In this document: positions 1 through 12,605 of the stretch, in pieces | How the letters are laid out: each line of letters opens with the position of its first letter | Position numbering within the stretch: the stretch's first letter is position 1 | The notes under the pieces: generated by a model | The model's input: only the letters and a program-made list of their open reading frames with translations | Told to the model about the DNA's origin: nothing | The model's database searches: none | Made by a program: the position numbers and the translations under genes | Assembly: GCF_003369915.1 (NCBI RefSeq) | Contig: NC_046676.1 | Location: 17,838,001-17,902,000, forward strand | Direction: 5' to 3' | DNA from: Drosophila miranda | Lineage: Eukaryota; Arthropoda; Insecta; Diptera; Drosophilidae | DNA length: 64,000 bases

Positions 1-800
1 ACGCGAAAATAACATTAATTTCTTTGGTTATTTGGCATTGCCTGAGGCGCAGTTTGTCTAGCCGAAAAAAATTATGAAACATGTTCGGATCAGGTCGGTT
101 GGCAGTCTCCATCGAAAGAAACTGAACCAAGTCACGTCGATTCGAGTCCAGTGGAAACGCCTTTGGCTTATTATGGTTAATTTGTATGTTACGATCGGAT
201 CTGTCTGGCCAAGGAATTCCAGACAAAATGGCCCGCAGTGGAGTTGACTTTTTGCCTTCTCGATGTCCGTCTACGTCTCCGTCTGTGTCTACGTCTATGT
301 CTCCGTCTGTGCCTCCGTCTCCGTCTCCGTCTCGGCCTCTGACTGTCTGGAGGTGCTGTGGCATGAACTTGAAAACCCGTTGAGTCGTGTCGTCTGTCTG
401 GGCACCCGTCTAGACATATTATTGGTCGGTCTTTCGGTCTGCCATTCTCCCAGTCCTAGTCCCTGATTGCTTCCAGCCTAGAGGAGCTGTATCTGTGAGC
501 TGTGACTTTTCGTGCGTGAGTCACGCAGGCCATCTGCAGGAATTCCAAATTGGGCATGCGCACAGGCAGAGTTCAAGGCATTGTGCACAGGTGCATAGAC
601 AGATAGAAAGACAGACAGACAGAGAGCGAAAGATACTGTACGGTCATAGACTGAGACCAAAATTTGCATTGGCCTCCATTCAAGCTGAGCCTGAAGTTGA
701 GTCTGAGTCCGAGTCTGAAGCTGGGACTAACATTCAAATATCTTTGAATGCATCGCCTCTGTGTCTGGGTCTGTGGTTTCGCAGTCCGTTGCCTTTGGCC

Positions 801-833
<33 letters not shown>

Positions 834-2451
834 ACGGCTAGACAGTGTCTCGCCGGTTGCACTTCATTATCATGCAACAAACAGTAGTCGGGCAGACGTC
901 GGGCGGCAGTCAGTCAGTCAGTCAGTCAACGACTCAGACCGCGTCGCTTAGTAGCCACAAAAGTACGCCTACAACTGTTTGCATTCAGCTGCAAGTTTGA
1001 TGACGGTGGCTGATGATGGGAGGGAGGACGAGTACGAGTACAGTACAAGCATGTCTGCTCACTGTCTCAATATTACTCATACGTCATACGTCGTACATTT
1101 TCCTCTGTCTGGTCTGTGCGGAACGGAACTGCCAAAGCAATCAAATAAGATGAAACAATTTAGATATCAGCTGTTATACTCGTACGAGTACGAGTACGAC
1201 CACCATACACATTCATATACATACATATATGTTTGAGCCAACATCATGCATTGTAGGCGTATTGTATTTATGTGGATACGTAGACGGTCTCGCATAGCAA
1301 CGACCTACAAAAAGTTCATTAACGGAGTCGGAGCCGGAGTCAGAGCCAGAGCCAGCATGGCCCAGACTGCTCCCAGACATTTGCCAGACACCGACACCCG
1401 GCGGGCGCACGGATGGATGGACGGACGCACACAAAAATACAGAGGTCGCCGCCGACTGCGACGATTGCGATGACTGCGACGGCTGCAACTTGCAAATGTG
1501 TGAGCGTAAATATCGCTGTATGAGAGTGTCTGTATTGTGCAGCGGCGTCGCGACAGCTGTACAACAGTATCTGATGGATACCACAGATACCATTGATAGA
1601 TTTCCGTCTGAAAGATGTCTGTGGAAGCATCTCATTTGTATGGGCCATATACGCAGCGATAATATCTCACGGGTACCATTGAGAAGGGTTCCCTCCTAGA
1701 TGCTCATTTGCACTAGATGCTTGGCATTGATTGGCATTTATGGCGATACAACAGATTAATAAAGACTTTAAATCTTACAATCTTCCTTTTTCTTGTCGAT
1801 CGAGCATGGGAACATTATTCTTCCATTAATGTAAAATAATTAATAAAATATTTAAAATTAAAGCAACACGTGTGGAAAAATTAGCTTCAGAATTGTAATT
1901 TATAATGTTTATAGATACGTATTTATTCTCTGCTCGATTTAAGATTTCTGCATTCGGGTAAATCATGTTATAGAGGCGTCGAAGCGCAAGATGAACAATT
2001 TTCAATAATCTAGAAGTACACGTTTCAATATTTATTCGAGGTGGTTGGCCCCATTTGAGAATTGCATAAATGTGTTTAGCCTTGAGCGGATTTCAGCTTC
2101 TAGATCTGCACTAATCGCGAGAAATTTGGGAATATTTTTGAAAATCGGCAGGCAGCCGAAAATTGTGTTTACAGATGGGATGCCCCACGGCCCATTTGAG
2201 ATATACATTCGCCGTTTCCTTGCAATATGCATTTGTTTTAAAACTTTGTTTACAATTCATTTTTTGAAGCAATTTTTGTACACGCAAATGTTTAAAAAAA
2301 AAAAATTGTTTCTTGCTGGTCATTTGCCTTGTGCGGGTGCGTCTTTTAATAGATTTCTATTCTCGGGTCCTAATAGGCGACCACAATGATTGACAGCCGC
2401 TTGGCGAACACTTTGACAAGTACGTCGAACCAGGTACGGTACGGTACTCAC
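1..2451. other. Non-coding DNA, probably intron of the minus-strand gene starting at 2768
   Basis: I find no convincing exon here. The stretch holds degenerate hexamer repeats (CTCCGT-like, about 264-338), a perfect run of ten CAG triplets (802-831), GTCA repeats near 910-930 and a block of TACGAGTA words at 1033-1195. If the minus-strand first exon (2452-2768) is spliced as predicted, this region is the start of its first coding intron and the next exon lies further left, outside the window. The open frames seen here are low-complexity or lack coding-like codon use. Confidence 0.5.
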
Positions 2452-2768
2452 CGCTGCGAGGCGACGAGCTCCAGATATTGGTGATTGGAGGACTGGGTGG
2501 TCTCGTCCTTCGTATTGGGATTGCTGCGGTTCTGGATGCTTTGAATTTGCTCCTCGGTCAGGTCGAACATATTCAGGATGGTGCGATTGTAAGGATTCAC
2601 CACCACCGACTGGACACCGTCCATGAAGGCGGAGTGGTTGAAGCGGGACGGCGACGCCTGACAGTCCCTGGACATGGACATCAGCATCACCATCAGTATC
2701 AGCAGTTGCAGGAGGAGCACTTGGCTCCTGCTCCGTCCGCACTTCTCACAGCACTTAACACTCGACAT
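2452..2768 (-). CDS. First coding exon of a small secreted or membrane-anchored protein (partial)
   Basis: Minus-strand exon of 317 nt from an ATG at 2768 to a strong donor (CAGCG|GTGAGT) at 2452/2451. It encodes 105 residues plus two bases. The protein starts with a basic, cysteine-containing stretch (residues 1-15), followed by a very hydrophobic segment rich in Leu and Met (about 16-33). That segment reads as a signal peptide or signal anchor. The rest is hydrophilic with two N-glycosylation sequons (NHS and NRT). An upstream in-frame start near 2810 would need a non-ATG codon, so 2768 is preferred. No further exon could be found to the left, so the gene most likely continues outside the window. 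I do not recognise the family. The hydrophobic start, clean donor and Drosophila-like codon use make a real exon likely; the function is unknown. Confidence 0.6.
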
Positions 2769-5700
2769 ATTTCTGTTCTTTTTTAAATCGAAGTCAAATC
2801 GATTTGGCAAATGTGTGGCAATTGAAGGTTTATTTATTGTTTTCAGGCACTTCTGGATCCCGTATCTATAACTTTTCGGACATGTTCGCTCCTACACAAT
2901 TTTCACTGGAATTGCATCTTTGGTTCGTATGCGTGTAGGAAGTGTAGGTATATCTTGTTTTTTCGCTTAAAACTGCCTTCGAACTGAACTATGTATTTAT
3001 TTTGTTAATTTGATTTTTGTTTCTGACTCTCCCGCTGGTTTTTAGCTTAGCTTCTCGATGTGTTCGCTCTAAGAACCAAGTATGAAGTGATTTGCGCGAG
3101 TCGTTTTTTTAGTCTTAAATAAAAATTTGGTTGTGCCGGGCATATCTACTTTGTTATGGTCGTAAACGCTGCGTTGCTGCCAACACTGCAAGAAATTGCA
3201 GCTGGCTCTGCTCTGCCGTCGGGGCTCATATTCGTTAAAAGTCACCCAAGTGAGTGTGGAATACGTAAATTGTGCATATTAAATTATTCTATTCTTCACT
3301 GACACGTTTCTCTAATTAGAGTATGATTCCGAAACTCTGTTTGGGTTCAAAGACATATACAAACTTATTTGCATATGAACCAATTTATTAACTATTAAAT
3401 TGTAATAATAATTAAATTCATACATTTCGTTGGTTAGTCGCGCAGTGTAATTTACTCGTGTACTTTGGCTGATTGTTCGGCTGCCATTCGGCACTGGCGT
3501 CGTCGACCAATCAACGTTGCCTGAGGATCTGCCGGCGCAGATGGAGTGATGTCTTTGTGTGTGTATGTGTAGGTGTGTATCTGTGCCGCCGGCAGTGTAA
3601 TTGTATCTGTATCCGTATCTGTGGGCTCGCGAGACGGCTTATCGCGCGTACCATAGAAAGAAAGCGATATTTCTGGTCATAACCATTGTGGCATAGAGGT
3701 AGGTTTGCTTGCTTCAAGACTCATTTCAATAGCTCTCCCTACTATCAGCCCCTAATAATTTTGTTTTGTTCGTAACTATGACCCAGGAAACCAACTTCAA
3801 ACACTACTTCAAGCAAATAGTAGAGTAAATGCTTGGACTTCAATCCCCATACAAATCACGACACGTTCCTCACAGATACTATCTAGTACTTATAGTTTTG
3901 AAATCATTTTGCACCTAGAGCGTCGAACCCGAACCGCACTCAGTGAAATTCCTATTATTACTCGTGCGTGGGCGATTAGATTAATTTGAAAAGATTCGGG
4001 TCGACCGCACAATTAGTTTTGACTTAATCAAATTTTTTTGATACTCAACTTGTATCTGTTATCACTGTGGTCAGGTTCCCAGTTTGTACTTTCGGAGGAC
4101 ACATACTATAAGATTTATACACGAGTAGGTGTGTATAGTAGATTAGTATTTTCTTTGCTCGTCGCACAGTTTAGATGCGCGTAGATTAATCTAACTGCTG
4201 GCCGCTCTCGAAAAGTGCGTGGTTCATCAGTTGAGAGCTGAATTAGGCGGATATATCCTATTAGAGGTGCGTGGTGCCTGGTGCCTGGTACCGTTCTGGT
4301 ACGGCCCCCCATTTACCTCAGAAGGCCCTGCATCCCCTCGGCTTATCTTATCGACGTATTGGATTGGATCTCGTACGAGTATCCCTCAAGAACAGAATGC
4401 TCTGTCAATTTGCATACGGAAATCAAAACAGCGAGACTTCAAGGACGTTCCTGATTTATTTATTTATTTACTTTTGTTGTTGCAACATCTAAACATCATC
4501 ATCATTATCCTCATCCCCATCTCCATCATCATCATCAAAATGATCAACGTTTCGTCGTCTGGACCAAAATTGAATTTCTAAATGATTGTATAATTTGAAT
4601 CACTTTATGAAGTCTGGATTTCTCACCGTCTGCTCGTGTCTCCGTCTGCCTCGACCGTCCGTCTGTCCGTCCGTCCATCCATCTGATATGTATTTTATGT
4701 CTACACATCGCTTAAGCTTCGAATGAAACACCTACAGAGGACACTTGGGGAGGAGGAGGAGGAGGAGGAGGCGGAGGAGGCCGAGACCCCAGACGGGTAT
4801 GAGACTCCCAGACGGCGACTGTTATGTAAAATTGCAATCGCATCAAATGCTCCGAATCATAATCCCACTCCCCGAAAAAAAAAGAGGGAACAAATACAAT
4901 AAAACACTCGTATGGAACGGAACGAAGCAAGCTCCCTTGTCACCAGGTTTATATAATAGTGTTTGTTGACTCGCCCGACCATTCGCATTCGGACAGAATT
5001 TGTCCCACTTTGGGGACAATGTAGACGCGATAATCAAAACACCCACGAAAATAAACACCAGACCGAAAGTACAGACATCGACAAGAAGATACCGAAATAT
5101 GAATATATATAAGCGATTGGAATGCGAAATGAGTCAAGTCAAAACTAAGACAGAATTTGGTTCAAGTTTTTGATTTTTCATTAACTTTTCAAGGCTGTTG
5201 TCTCGCCTGATCGCAAACCATCCCGAACCACACAATGGCACTCTTCCATCCCAGTAATTGGCAGTTAGTTGTGCTTTTCTTTTGATCTTGATCGATGATC
5301 GATGGACATCGGATCCGGACCACGCTTTTTGGCATTTCTCTGAGCTTTTTGTCAAAACCAATTTTCTGTCGAGTTCGTACTACGAGTATGCCTCACGGTC
5401 GGACCACTTTGGGCAGCTATATTTTAAACGGTAGCCGGCAATGGCGATTGCGCCGCCAATGAGCAACAATTCCGTCCGCATATCTGCAGGTGCGTGTTTG
5501 CACGTGGGGGGCGCCGCTTAACACCGGTAGCACCCGTAGCACCAGAAGCACCACTATCAGCACCACCTTCCCCCCTATCATCTCCACCTGTCCAAAACAT
5601 TTGGCTGCTCGATCGGTCGTTAATCGATTGCTAACACTTAAATTTGAAGTGATTGCAAGACTGCCATCGGACAAACACCAGCTGAATAGTTACAAGTTGG

Positions 5701-5974
5701 CACTTGAGTTCTGGCACCTTTCTATAATTAAGCCCCCCCACAATTAGCGGGGCCTTAAAGATGATAAGGCAAGGTGTTTTAGGTCTACCTGCTTATCGGA
5801 GCAGAAGCGTGATTGAACTAGACAAAAATAGTACAGCGCTTACTAGAACATCGACCATGGTGTGACCTCTGCAAACTGCGATAGCGACTCAAAAAACTCT
5901 CTTTTCAGTATGGTATGTCTTGAGCAACACTCTAAGATTTTAATATTTGGACGTTGATATGCATCTTTCAAGTG
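2769..5974. other. Non-coding upstream region
   Basis: This is the 5' flank of the minus-strand gene that starts at 2768. I see no coding exon. It is AT-rich with short simple repeats: a TG-rich stretch near 3555-3585, ATC-type triplets near 4495-4535 and GGA triplets near 4745-4780. It probably holds the promoter and enhancers of the minus-strand gene, but no core-promoter element stood out. Confidence 0.4.
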
Positions 5975-6132
5975 GCGATGCAATTACTGCACCATCAAGT
6001 GGTCGGTGTGGCACCAGCAGAAGGCAGTTACGCGCGGATCCCAGGCAAAACGCAGCCCTCCTCCCGCCCAACCGACCGAGGAGCGCTGCCGCATGAAGCG
6101 CGGCGCGTAGCCGAAACGAACGCGATCTGTTA
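5975..6132. other. GC-rich island, possible short coding exon of uncertain strand
   Basis: A stretch of about 150 bp is sharply more GC-rich than its AT-rich surroundings and open on both strands. On the minus strand a frame runs from a possible acceptor (TCTAACAG, near 6130) to a TAA at 5984-5986. It gives about 48 codons with some 77% G or C in third position, ending in a Cys-Trp-Cys motif close to the terminus. On the plus strand a frame after a CAAG acceptor near 5971 runs to a TAG near 6110, with similar third-position bias and a Cys-x-x-Cys motif near its start. No partner exon could be identified for either. It could instead be a conserved regulatory or CpG-rich element. Confidence 0.3.
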
Positions 6133-9100
6133 GATTAATATGCAAACCACAAATACTATATGCCTGCCTGCCGCTAATTACGAGTAATCAGTCACTCATA
6201 ATCAAATTGAATACCACTCAAATTAATTGACATGTGGCAAGCAGATTACATTATTCTGTTATGGGTCGACTTTTATCGGATCGGTAGAAAATTCCGTGAT
6301 TTTTGTTTACTTGGAGCTTCTCAGATTAAATCAATTTGACATTACCAATCCTTTCCAAACGGTTCAATACTGTAAGACCCAACAGATGATTTATCGGCTC
6401 GCATTTAAAGACTTTCTTATCTATACATTTTCAGTCTGACATAAAGTTTATTGAGGAAGCATCGCAAAACTATTATAGCTGCAAATCATCAGATTAGTTA
6501 GTTGCAGAGTCCAACATGCGACGACACGACCTTGAGATCATGAGATACCGATGACAATGTTTGTGACCACTTATAGTAGGCACCACAATTCATTAGAATC
6601 AATGTTCGCATAAAAATATACAATACGAGTATATTCGCAATGAAATATGATAAAAGGTGGGGACCCCAAATTGCATAATACCCGTGTTATTGGAGAGCGT
6701 ATTCACTCCTGACAATCATCCATCCCCGTGGACATTAATTATGCAAGTACTGAAAGAAAATTATTTAACCATCAATATAACACGTAATTAACATAATTGT
6801 CCCTCACCCCTAGGCTGGGCGATGCATGAGGGATCACAAAATCATCAAACTACTGGCAGTCTCTTGGTCTCTTTCGGTCGCACCATCGGGCCACAAGACA
6901 ACAGAAGCAACAGATTCGAGCGCATCGAGACGGAGAAGGAGAACATTCCCTGGAGGTGGAGCGCGGACTTGTGGCAGGTCTATTAAAAATACATGACGTT
7001 CGGCAGGCACCGAACCAGACGTGTCAAGACATCAGACCCAGACTCCAGTCCCTGTCCCCGTCCCCGTCCCCGTGCCCGTCCCCGTGCCCGTAGCAGTACC
7101 CATCTAAGACGCTGCTACATATCTCGACACACTTGTGTTAGTACATATGTATATTGGTTAGTTAGCTGCTTGATGGTCGAGCAAGCTCCGAGGGTGTTAC
7201 CATGTCGGTGCTCTCGGCCACTGGTGCCGGTTGTTGTTGCCGCTTGACGGCTCCGGCTCCCGGCTCCCGGCTCCCGGTGCACCCGCCAAATGCAGATGCC
7301 GTGATTGTTGTCTCAGATTGCATGTGGAATGCAAAGACCAGAAGCCAATTTGTTATTGTGTGGTTGGTTGTCGCTGCTACCGTTCAGTTTCAGCCGCTTC
7401 TTGGGCTGAGACTGCTGTTTTCGACCTACCCTGCCATAAGAATAGAGTACCAACATTGGTTATTCTGCTCTGTTAGTGGGATCCGATCACCGGAAAGTGA
7501 ATAATTGTAACTTAAATCATAATAGGTACGGCATATTATTCAACTGACGTTCAAAATTGGTGAAACGATGCTTTGTTTATCACTTAAGCATTATTAAAAT
7601 ATTTTATATTATGGTTGATTCGATTAGGGTACAAATGCTTCGCTATAAATAAGCTGTTGCTGCCTTTGGGCTTACTCTTGAATGTTATTAATTTTGTAAG
7701 CGAATTTTCGTTTTCGGTTTTTAGGACTTTCGCGTGCCGTCGTTTGGCTTCTGTTGATGTTTCGGTCCAGCCCCTTTCCAGTCAGATCCAGATCTCAACT
7801 GTAGACGGAGACGGAGGCAGGGACCAGAACCAGAACCAGAACCAGGACCGAGACCGAGACGAAGACCCCGAGCCAGACAGCTCGTCGCAGTGGCAGAGGC
7901 TGTGGCAGCAGACACAAGTAATGTTGATGTTGGCATTTAACCAGGCGTGTGTTGTAGTCGCGTCTTGTGGATTGTCAAAATTGACAATGAATGCGTTTGC
8001 CAGGAGATGGCGATTGGGGATGGCGACGGGACAGAGACTGATGGAGATGGTTATGGAAATGGAGATGGAGATGGGGCAGGGACTGAGACTGGGGCTGAGG
8101 CTGAGGCTGACCCAGCCATGTGTGGAGACAAGTGCATGTCTCTCTTGTCTGCAGTTTGTCTGGAGACCGCCGCAGAACAGACAGTTGCTGCTGTCGATGT
8201 CGATGCTTCTGTCCTTAACTGACGTAGATGCAGATGCAGATGCGACGCAGTTGCTGCTGCTGTGCTGTGTTGTTTGTTGCATCCAAATATGGACCATGGC
8301 TGGCCTGGTCTGGTCTGGTCTGGTCTGGTCGCTGTGGCTCTGTCCTGCAGGGCCAGTGGCAGGTGAAGCAGCAGCACTCAGCGCAGGCAGGCTCTTTGGA
8401 TAGTTTGTGGCTGATGCTGATGCTGCTGCTGCAGTTTCACACATTGCGTTTCGTAAAGTTATTTAAATGATATGCATATGCAATGTAGGAGCTCTTCTGG
8501 TGCTCTGTCGTCCGTTTCGTCGCGTCGCGTCGCGTCGCGTTGTCTGGTAGCTGTAAACTGAGACTGCGACTGCGACTGGGACTGGGACTGAGACTGCGTT
8601 TGTCTTCTTGGAGTTTGCCTTTGCCAGCAATTATGAGCGTCTGGCCGTCTGGCATTTTACAATATTTTTAATTATCTCGTTTTTTTTCCCAAGCACAGAT
8701 AACCATCGCATATTGGAGTTGCTTCTTTTTGAGCCACAACACGCCAAATTGTCGCCGCTGTTAATTGCCTTCGGTCGGCCATCTTGTCGGGACTTGTCGA
8801 TGACTAAGCAAAGAACGAAACTTGGGGTCTGGAGGCTGCCTCCTGCCTCCTGGCTCCTGGCTGTCTGTTGTCTTACTAACATGGAACGTAAATTAATGCA
8901 GATACGAGTACGAGCAGTCCCCTGTCCTGTCCATGTCCAGACGTGGCCAAGACAGCCAAGAACCACCACCAATTTGTGGTGTGGTGTGTGGTAGTAAAAG
9001 TGAAAAGTAACTCTCAGCCAATGGATCGCAATCGTCACTTTATCTATCGAATGAGGCACCTGTCGCCACGCCATCACTATAAGCGGACTGGCCAGACCAT

Positions 9101-11330
9101 TGAGTGATAGAGTCTGCGAATGAGCTTCAGATTCAGCCTCTAAATAAATAAATGAAGATGCAACCAGTCCGTAAATGGCATAAATGCCTTCCATACCCTA
9201 GCATTCTCCTCTCGTTACGTGATTACATATAGACATATAGTAGCTGCTGCAGAAGTATAAATAAATATTGTACATACAATATATCGGTTTTGGGTCTGCA
9301 GCGTATTTATAAGTACCGCTGGGAAAGGGACTCGATGCCTGGGATGGCTGGGATGGCACGTGCCGGCACGTCAGGATGCCAGACCCTTCTTAGCCCTGCC
9401 AAGATGACGATGTCAGGCAGAATGTACGAGTATGTATAAATTGTGGGCCAGGCAGGCCATAGCTATGGCAATGACTTATAAATGAATGAAATGTCGTTTA
9501 TGGTAATTTTTCCCTGTCCAAGTATGTGCTGCGAGTTTGCGAAACTATGCCAATGATGGACAACTTTTCCAAATGGGGTTAATAAAATCGAAAAATCTCC
9601 GAAATGGGAACACTACTCGGCTATACTCGTATAAGGAGACGTGTGCGCATCATACTTGCCCTATTTTAAGTTTAAAATTTAATTTTAACACATTTTAAAT
9701 GTTTGTATTCTTTATACAACTTTAAGGTCTTTTGAGGACTCACAATACACAAGAGTCTGTTTAAGAGTCTAAGCCTCTTGTTGTTGTTCTACATATATTC
9801 AAGCACCTTTTAAAAAATATGGACATTTCCGCCAAAAGACAGACCATGGAAAAGTCAATAAAACAGATTTCCATGTAAAATTTTTCAGATTTTATTTTCT
9901 AAATTTATTGAAAGTTAACTAATTTACCCAATTGACATTAAACCTTCCCTTTTTTGGTATTTTTAAAGTCATGTTTTTCTTTACTTTTACCTCCTATAAG
10001 AAAGATGATTCTGATTTTCTGATTCTGACTTAGTTTTTCCCCAAAGTCTCTCTTACCTATTAAACTATCTAAACAAATCACAGAAAATTAGCCCAGTCTC
10101 GGCTAACGGTATAGTTTTTAACTTTTAATAGTTGTAAAGTATTTTGTAGTCTTAGTATAAAAATATTTTATATATTCCCCTATTTTACATTTTGTCGCAC
10201 GAATGTAACGTAACGCCAGAATGGAACTTCCCTTATGCAGTTATTCTCAGATCAGAAGGTTTTTGGCTTTTGTCTTTAGAATGTGACATATTCCTATTAA
10301 TTCTATTAAGACGGGAAATACACTACACGAAAATACACGTCATCTTTCATTCAAATTACAACGTTAAATGTACTGCTTTTTACACAGCTTTAATACATGA
10401 CAATTGACAATACATTTTGTTCCCGCCTGAAAGCATGCTTATCATACGAACTTTTTAATCTAGATTTTACTCGAAATAATGTTATTTGGGGTCAATTTTT
10501 TCATATTTTTGAACATACATATATTCATCTACCTATTATCTCTGGAAGAAAGATAACCTGTCATCGGGAATAAAAGGGTAAAAAAATTACTTTTAAACAA
10601 ATTTCAGTAACGGTTTTACTGTGGCGCCACTGAATATGTAGATATTCATGTATGAGTAAAAAAAACTACTTTGGTAAAATATGCCACATTTGGATATTGG
10701 CCGGATCTATCTACAAAGGTCTCTCGCCTAAGGAACAGGTATATAAATACTTATTGTTGAGATACTTAGCTTTTGCAGCAGCGTATGTTTGCGATCTATT
10801 TATTAAAAGTCTACGATTATTTGGTTTCATACGGTTTATTGTGGGTGATGGTATATAATGCGATAAAGAGTGGAAGGAATAGCGAAAGGTTCGTGTTTGA
10901 TTTATGACGAGAGCACGAGTATGTTGGACAACTAGCTCGCTTTAAGAAGGGGTCAGATTAATTGAAAAACTATTCGCAAGGTACGTGCAAGGTACTAGGT
11001 CTAGACTAAATTCCAGGCCAGGCCGGCCTGCGTGATTGCACGTGCTCTAATACAAGAGAGAGCGATGGGGAAGGCGAAAGAAAGAAAGACGCGGGAGAAC
11101 GGCTGCATAGGCTGCTACCACTAGGGAGCATATGTATGTATGTATGTATATAGGTTACGGTGTGGTATAGTGGATTTTACTCCACTTGGATGCAACTGCC
11201 TCACCCAACACCTAAGTTTACCTCAAACTATCGAAACTTCATTACACCCAAGTACAAATTGTCATTACAAATTCAACAATAGCTAGTTTTTTTTTCCATT
11301 TACATTACATATTAACGGACCAGCTGGACC
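6133..11330. other. Non-coding spacer with simple repeats
   Basis: About 5 kb without a supported gene. It contains CCCCGT/CCCGTG hexamers (about 7048-7091), five CTGGT units (8305-8329), four CGCGT units (8521-8540), degenerate GACTG and TGGAGA-type repeats (8030-8110, 8555-8595) and a perfect 14-bp palindrome (ACGTGCCGGCACGT, 9358-9371). The part from 9650 to 10860 is strongly AT-rich. A few long open frames (for example minus 8631-9194) have no family signature and low-complexity content, so I treat them as chance. Confidence 0.45.
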
Positions 11331-12549
11331 ATGATGTGCGACGTAGGATTGCCGTGCGTATACGATCCGGGTCAGTGCACGGCTCCGGTCACCGTGAAGC
11401 CGCGCTTGTTCACGATCATGCTGCTCCATTGCTGGCAGCGGGAGTACGACAAGCGACCGTACAGAAAGTTCCAGTTCCGGAGACTGGACTTTGAGGAGCG
11501 TATTGGTCGGAGATACCATTGTATTCGTGACTTTCGCATCATCGTGAACTTTCTGTTGCGCCGATCCCTGCTGGAGGTGTCCATCTGGAGCGTGGTGGTT
11601 AGCAACTGGGATGCAAAACTGCTGCAGGAGTTTGCCCTCTCGTTGATTCGCGTGTGGAAGATCGAGCTGAAGCTCATGCAGCTGCCAACCGAGTTCTTTG
11701 TGATGTTGCGCCTTAATGCGGCTAAGATGGAAGTCGTCGAGCTCAGTTTGGAGGGTAAGAAAGGGTCTGCCGGAGTCCCAGGTCCAGTAAGTCACAGTCT
11801 CATCCACAGGCACGCCCCTCAGCGATCAGAATGTTCGTATGCTGCGAGAATTCTTGCTGGTCAACAAGACCCTGCGCACCCTCAACGTGTCCCACTGCAG
11901 TCTTACCCAGTACAACTTCGCCCTGATAGCCGATGGCGTCCACAAGTCGGGTGTGCGCAGCCTGAATGCCAGCCGCCTCCTGGGCCTCAAGCTCAGCCTG
12001 GACACGGAAAAGATGGTCTCAATAATTGGCTCTCTTCTGATGCAGAACCACCTAGTTGTGCTCACGCTGCAGCACTGCGAGTTCACGGCCCAGGACATGC
12101 AGCCCATCTCCGAGTATCTGTACAGAAGCAAGTGCGCATTGCGCGAGCTCAATCTGGCCAGCAATCTGATTGCCGCCGATGGCACCCTTTTCCTAATGCG
12201 AGGCATTGCGCAGGGTGGCAGCCTGGAGCTGCTGGACATTAGCTGCAACAGTATTGGCACCCATGGCGGTGAATGGATTGCCATGTATCTCAGCTCGTGC
12301 CGTATGCTGCAGCACTTGTATCTAAACTACAACGACATTGGAGAGTCCGGCATCAATCTCATTCTGCTCACCATCAAGAAGGAGTCAAAGATGAAGCGCC
12401 TGAATCTCTATGGCAACAGTTTCGATGCTCGCTCGGCCATGATCGTGCGACGACTACTGGACGCAGAGGTGCTGTTCCACGAGGAAATCGATATAAGTTA
12501 TACCTACGATGAGGCCCTGCAGGACTATCGCATTGTGCCCTGGCGTTGA
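11331..12549 (+). CDS. Leucine-rich-repeat protein (ribonuclease-inhibitor type), 387 aa
   Basis: There are two exons, 11331-11754 and 11810-12549, joined across a 55-bp intron (donor GTAAGA, acceptor CCACAG). They give 387 residues ending TGGCGT TGA. The amino-terminal 140 residues are basic and tryptophan-rich without repeats. From about residue 160 onward there are at least five repeats of the form L..LNL..N.I...G spaced about 28 residues apart, the ribonuclease-inhibitor/NLR class of LRR. There is no signal peptide or membrane segment, so a cytoplasmic or axonemal scaffold is likely. Similar stand-alone LRR proteins in flies resemble TCTE1/DRC5-like ciliary proteins and are often testis-expressed; that is inference. 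It may be the fly gene CG8197, from memory of the 45A region only. A poly(A) signal (AATAAA) lies at 12600-12605. Confidence 0.85.
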
Positions 12550-12605
12550 CAGGAGAAAGGATAGTATTTGCCTTAAAAAAGTTGTGTTAAAATTATTCAA
12601 ATAAA

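Noticed and set aside
6822-6986. 54-codon plus-strand ATG frame ending W-Q-V-Y
   Set aside because: Length is within chance expectation, with no signal peptide, motif or leader. Could be re-examined with ribosome profiling.
7615-8403. 262-codon plus-strand frame (with a 220-codon minus-strand partner)
   Set aside because: Made of degenerate GAGAC, GGAGAT and CTGGT repeats that stay open on both strands. Typical of simple-sequence DNA.
8631-9194. 187-codon open frame on the minus strand
   Set aside because: Low-complexity neighbours, no domain, no convincing signal or splice context, and overlapping frames on the other strand. Probably chance.
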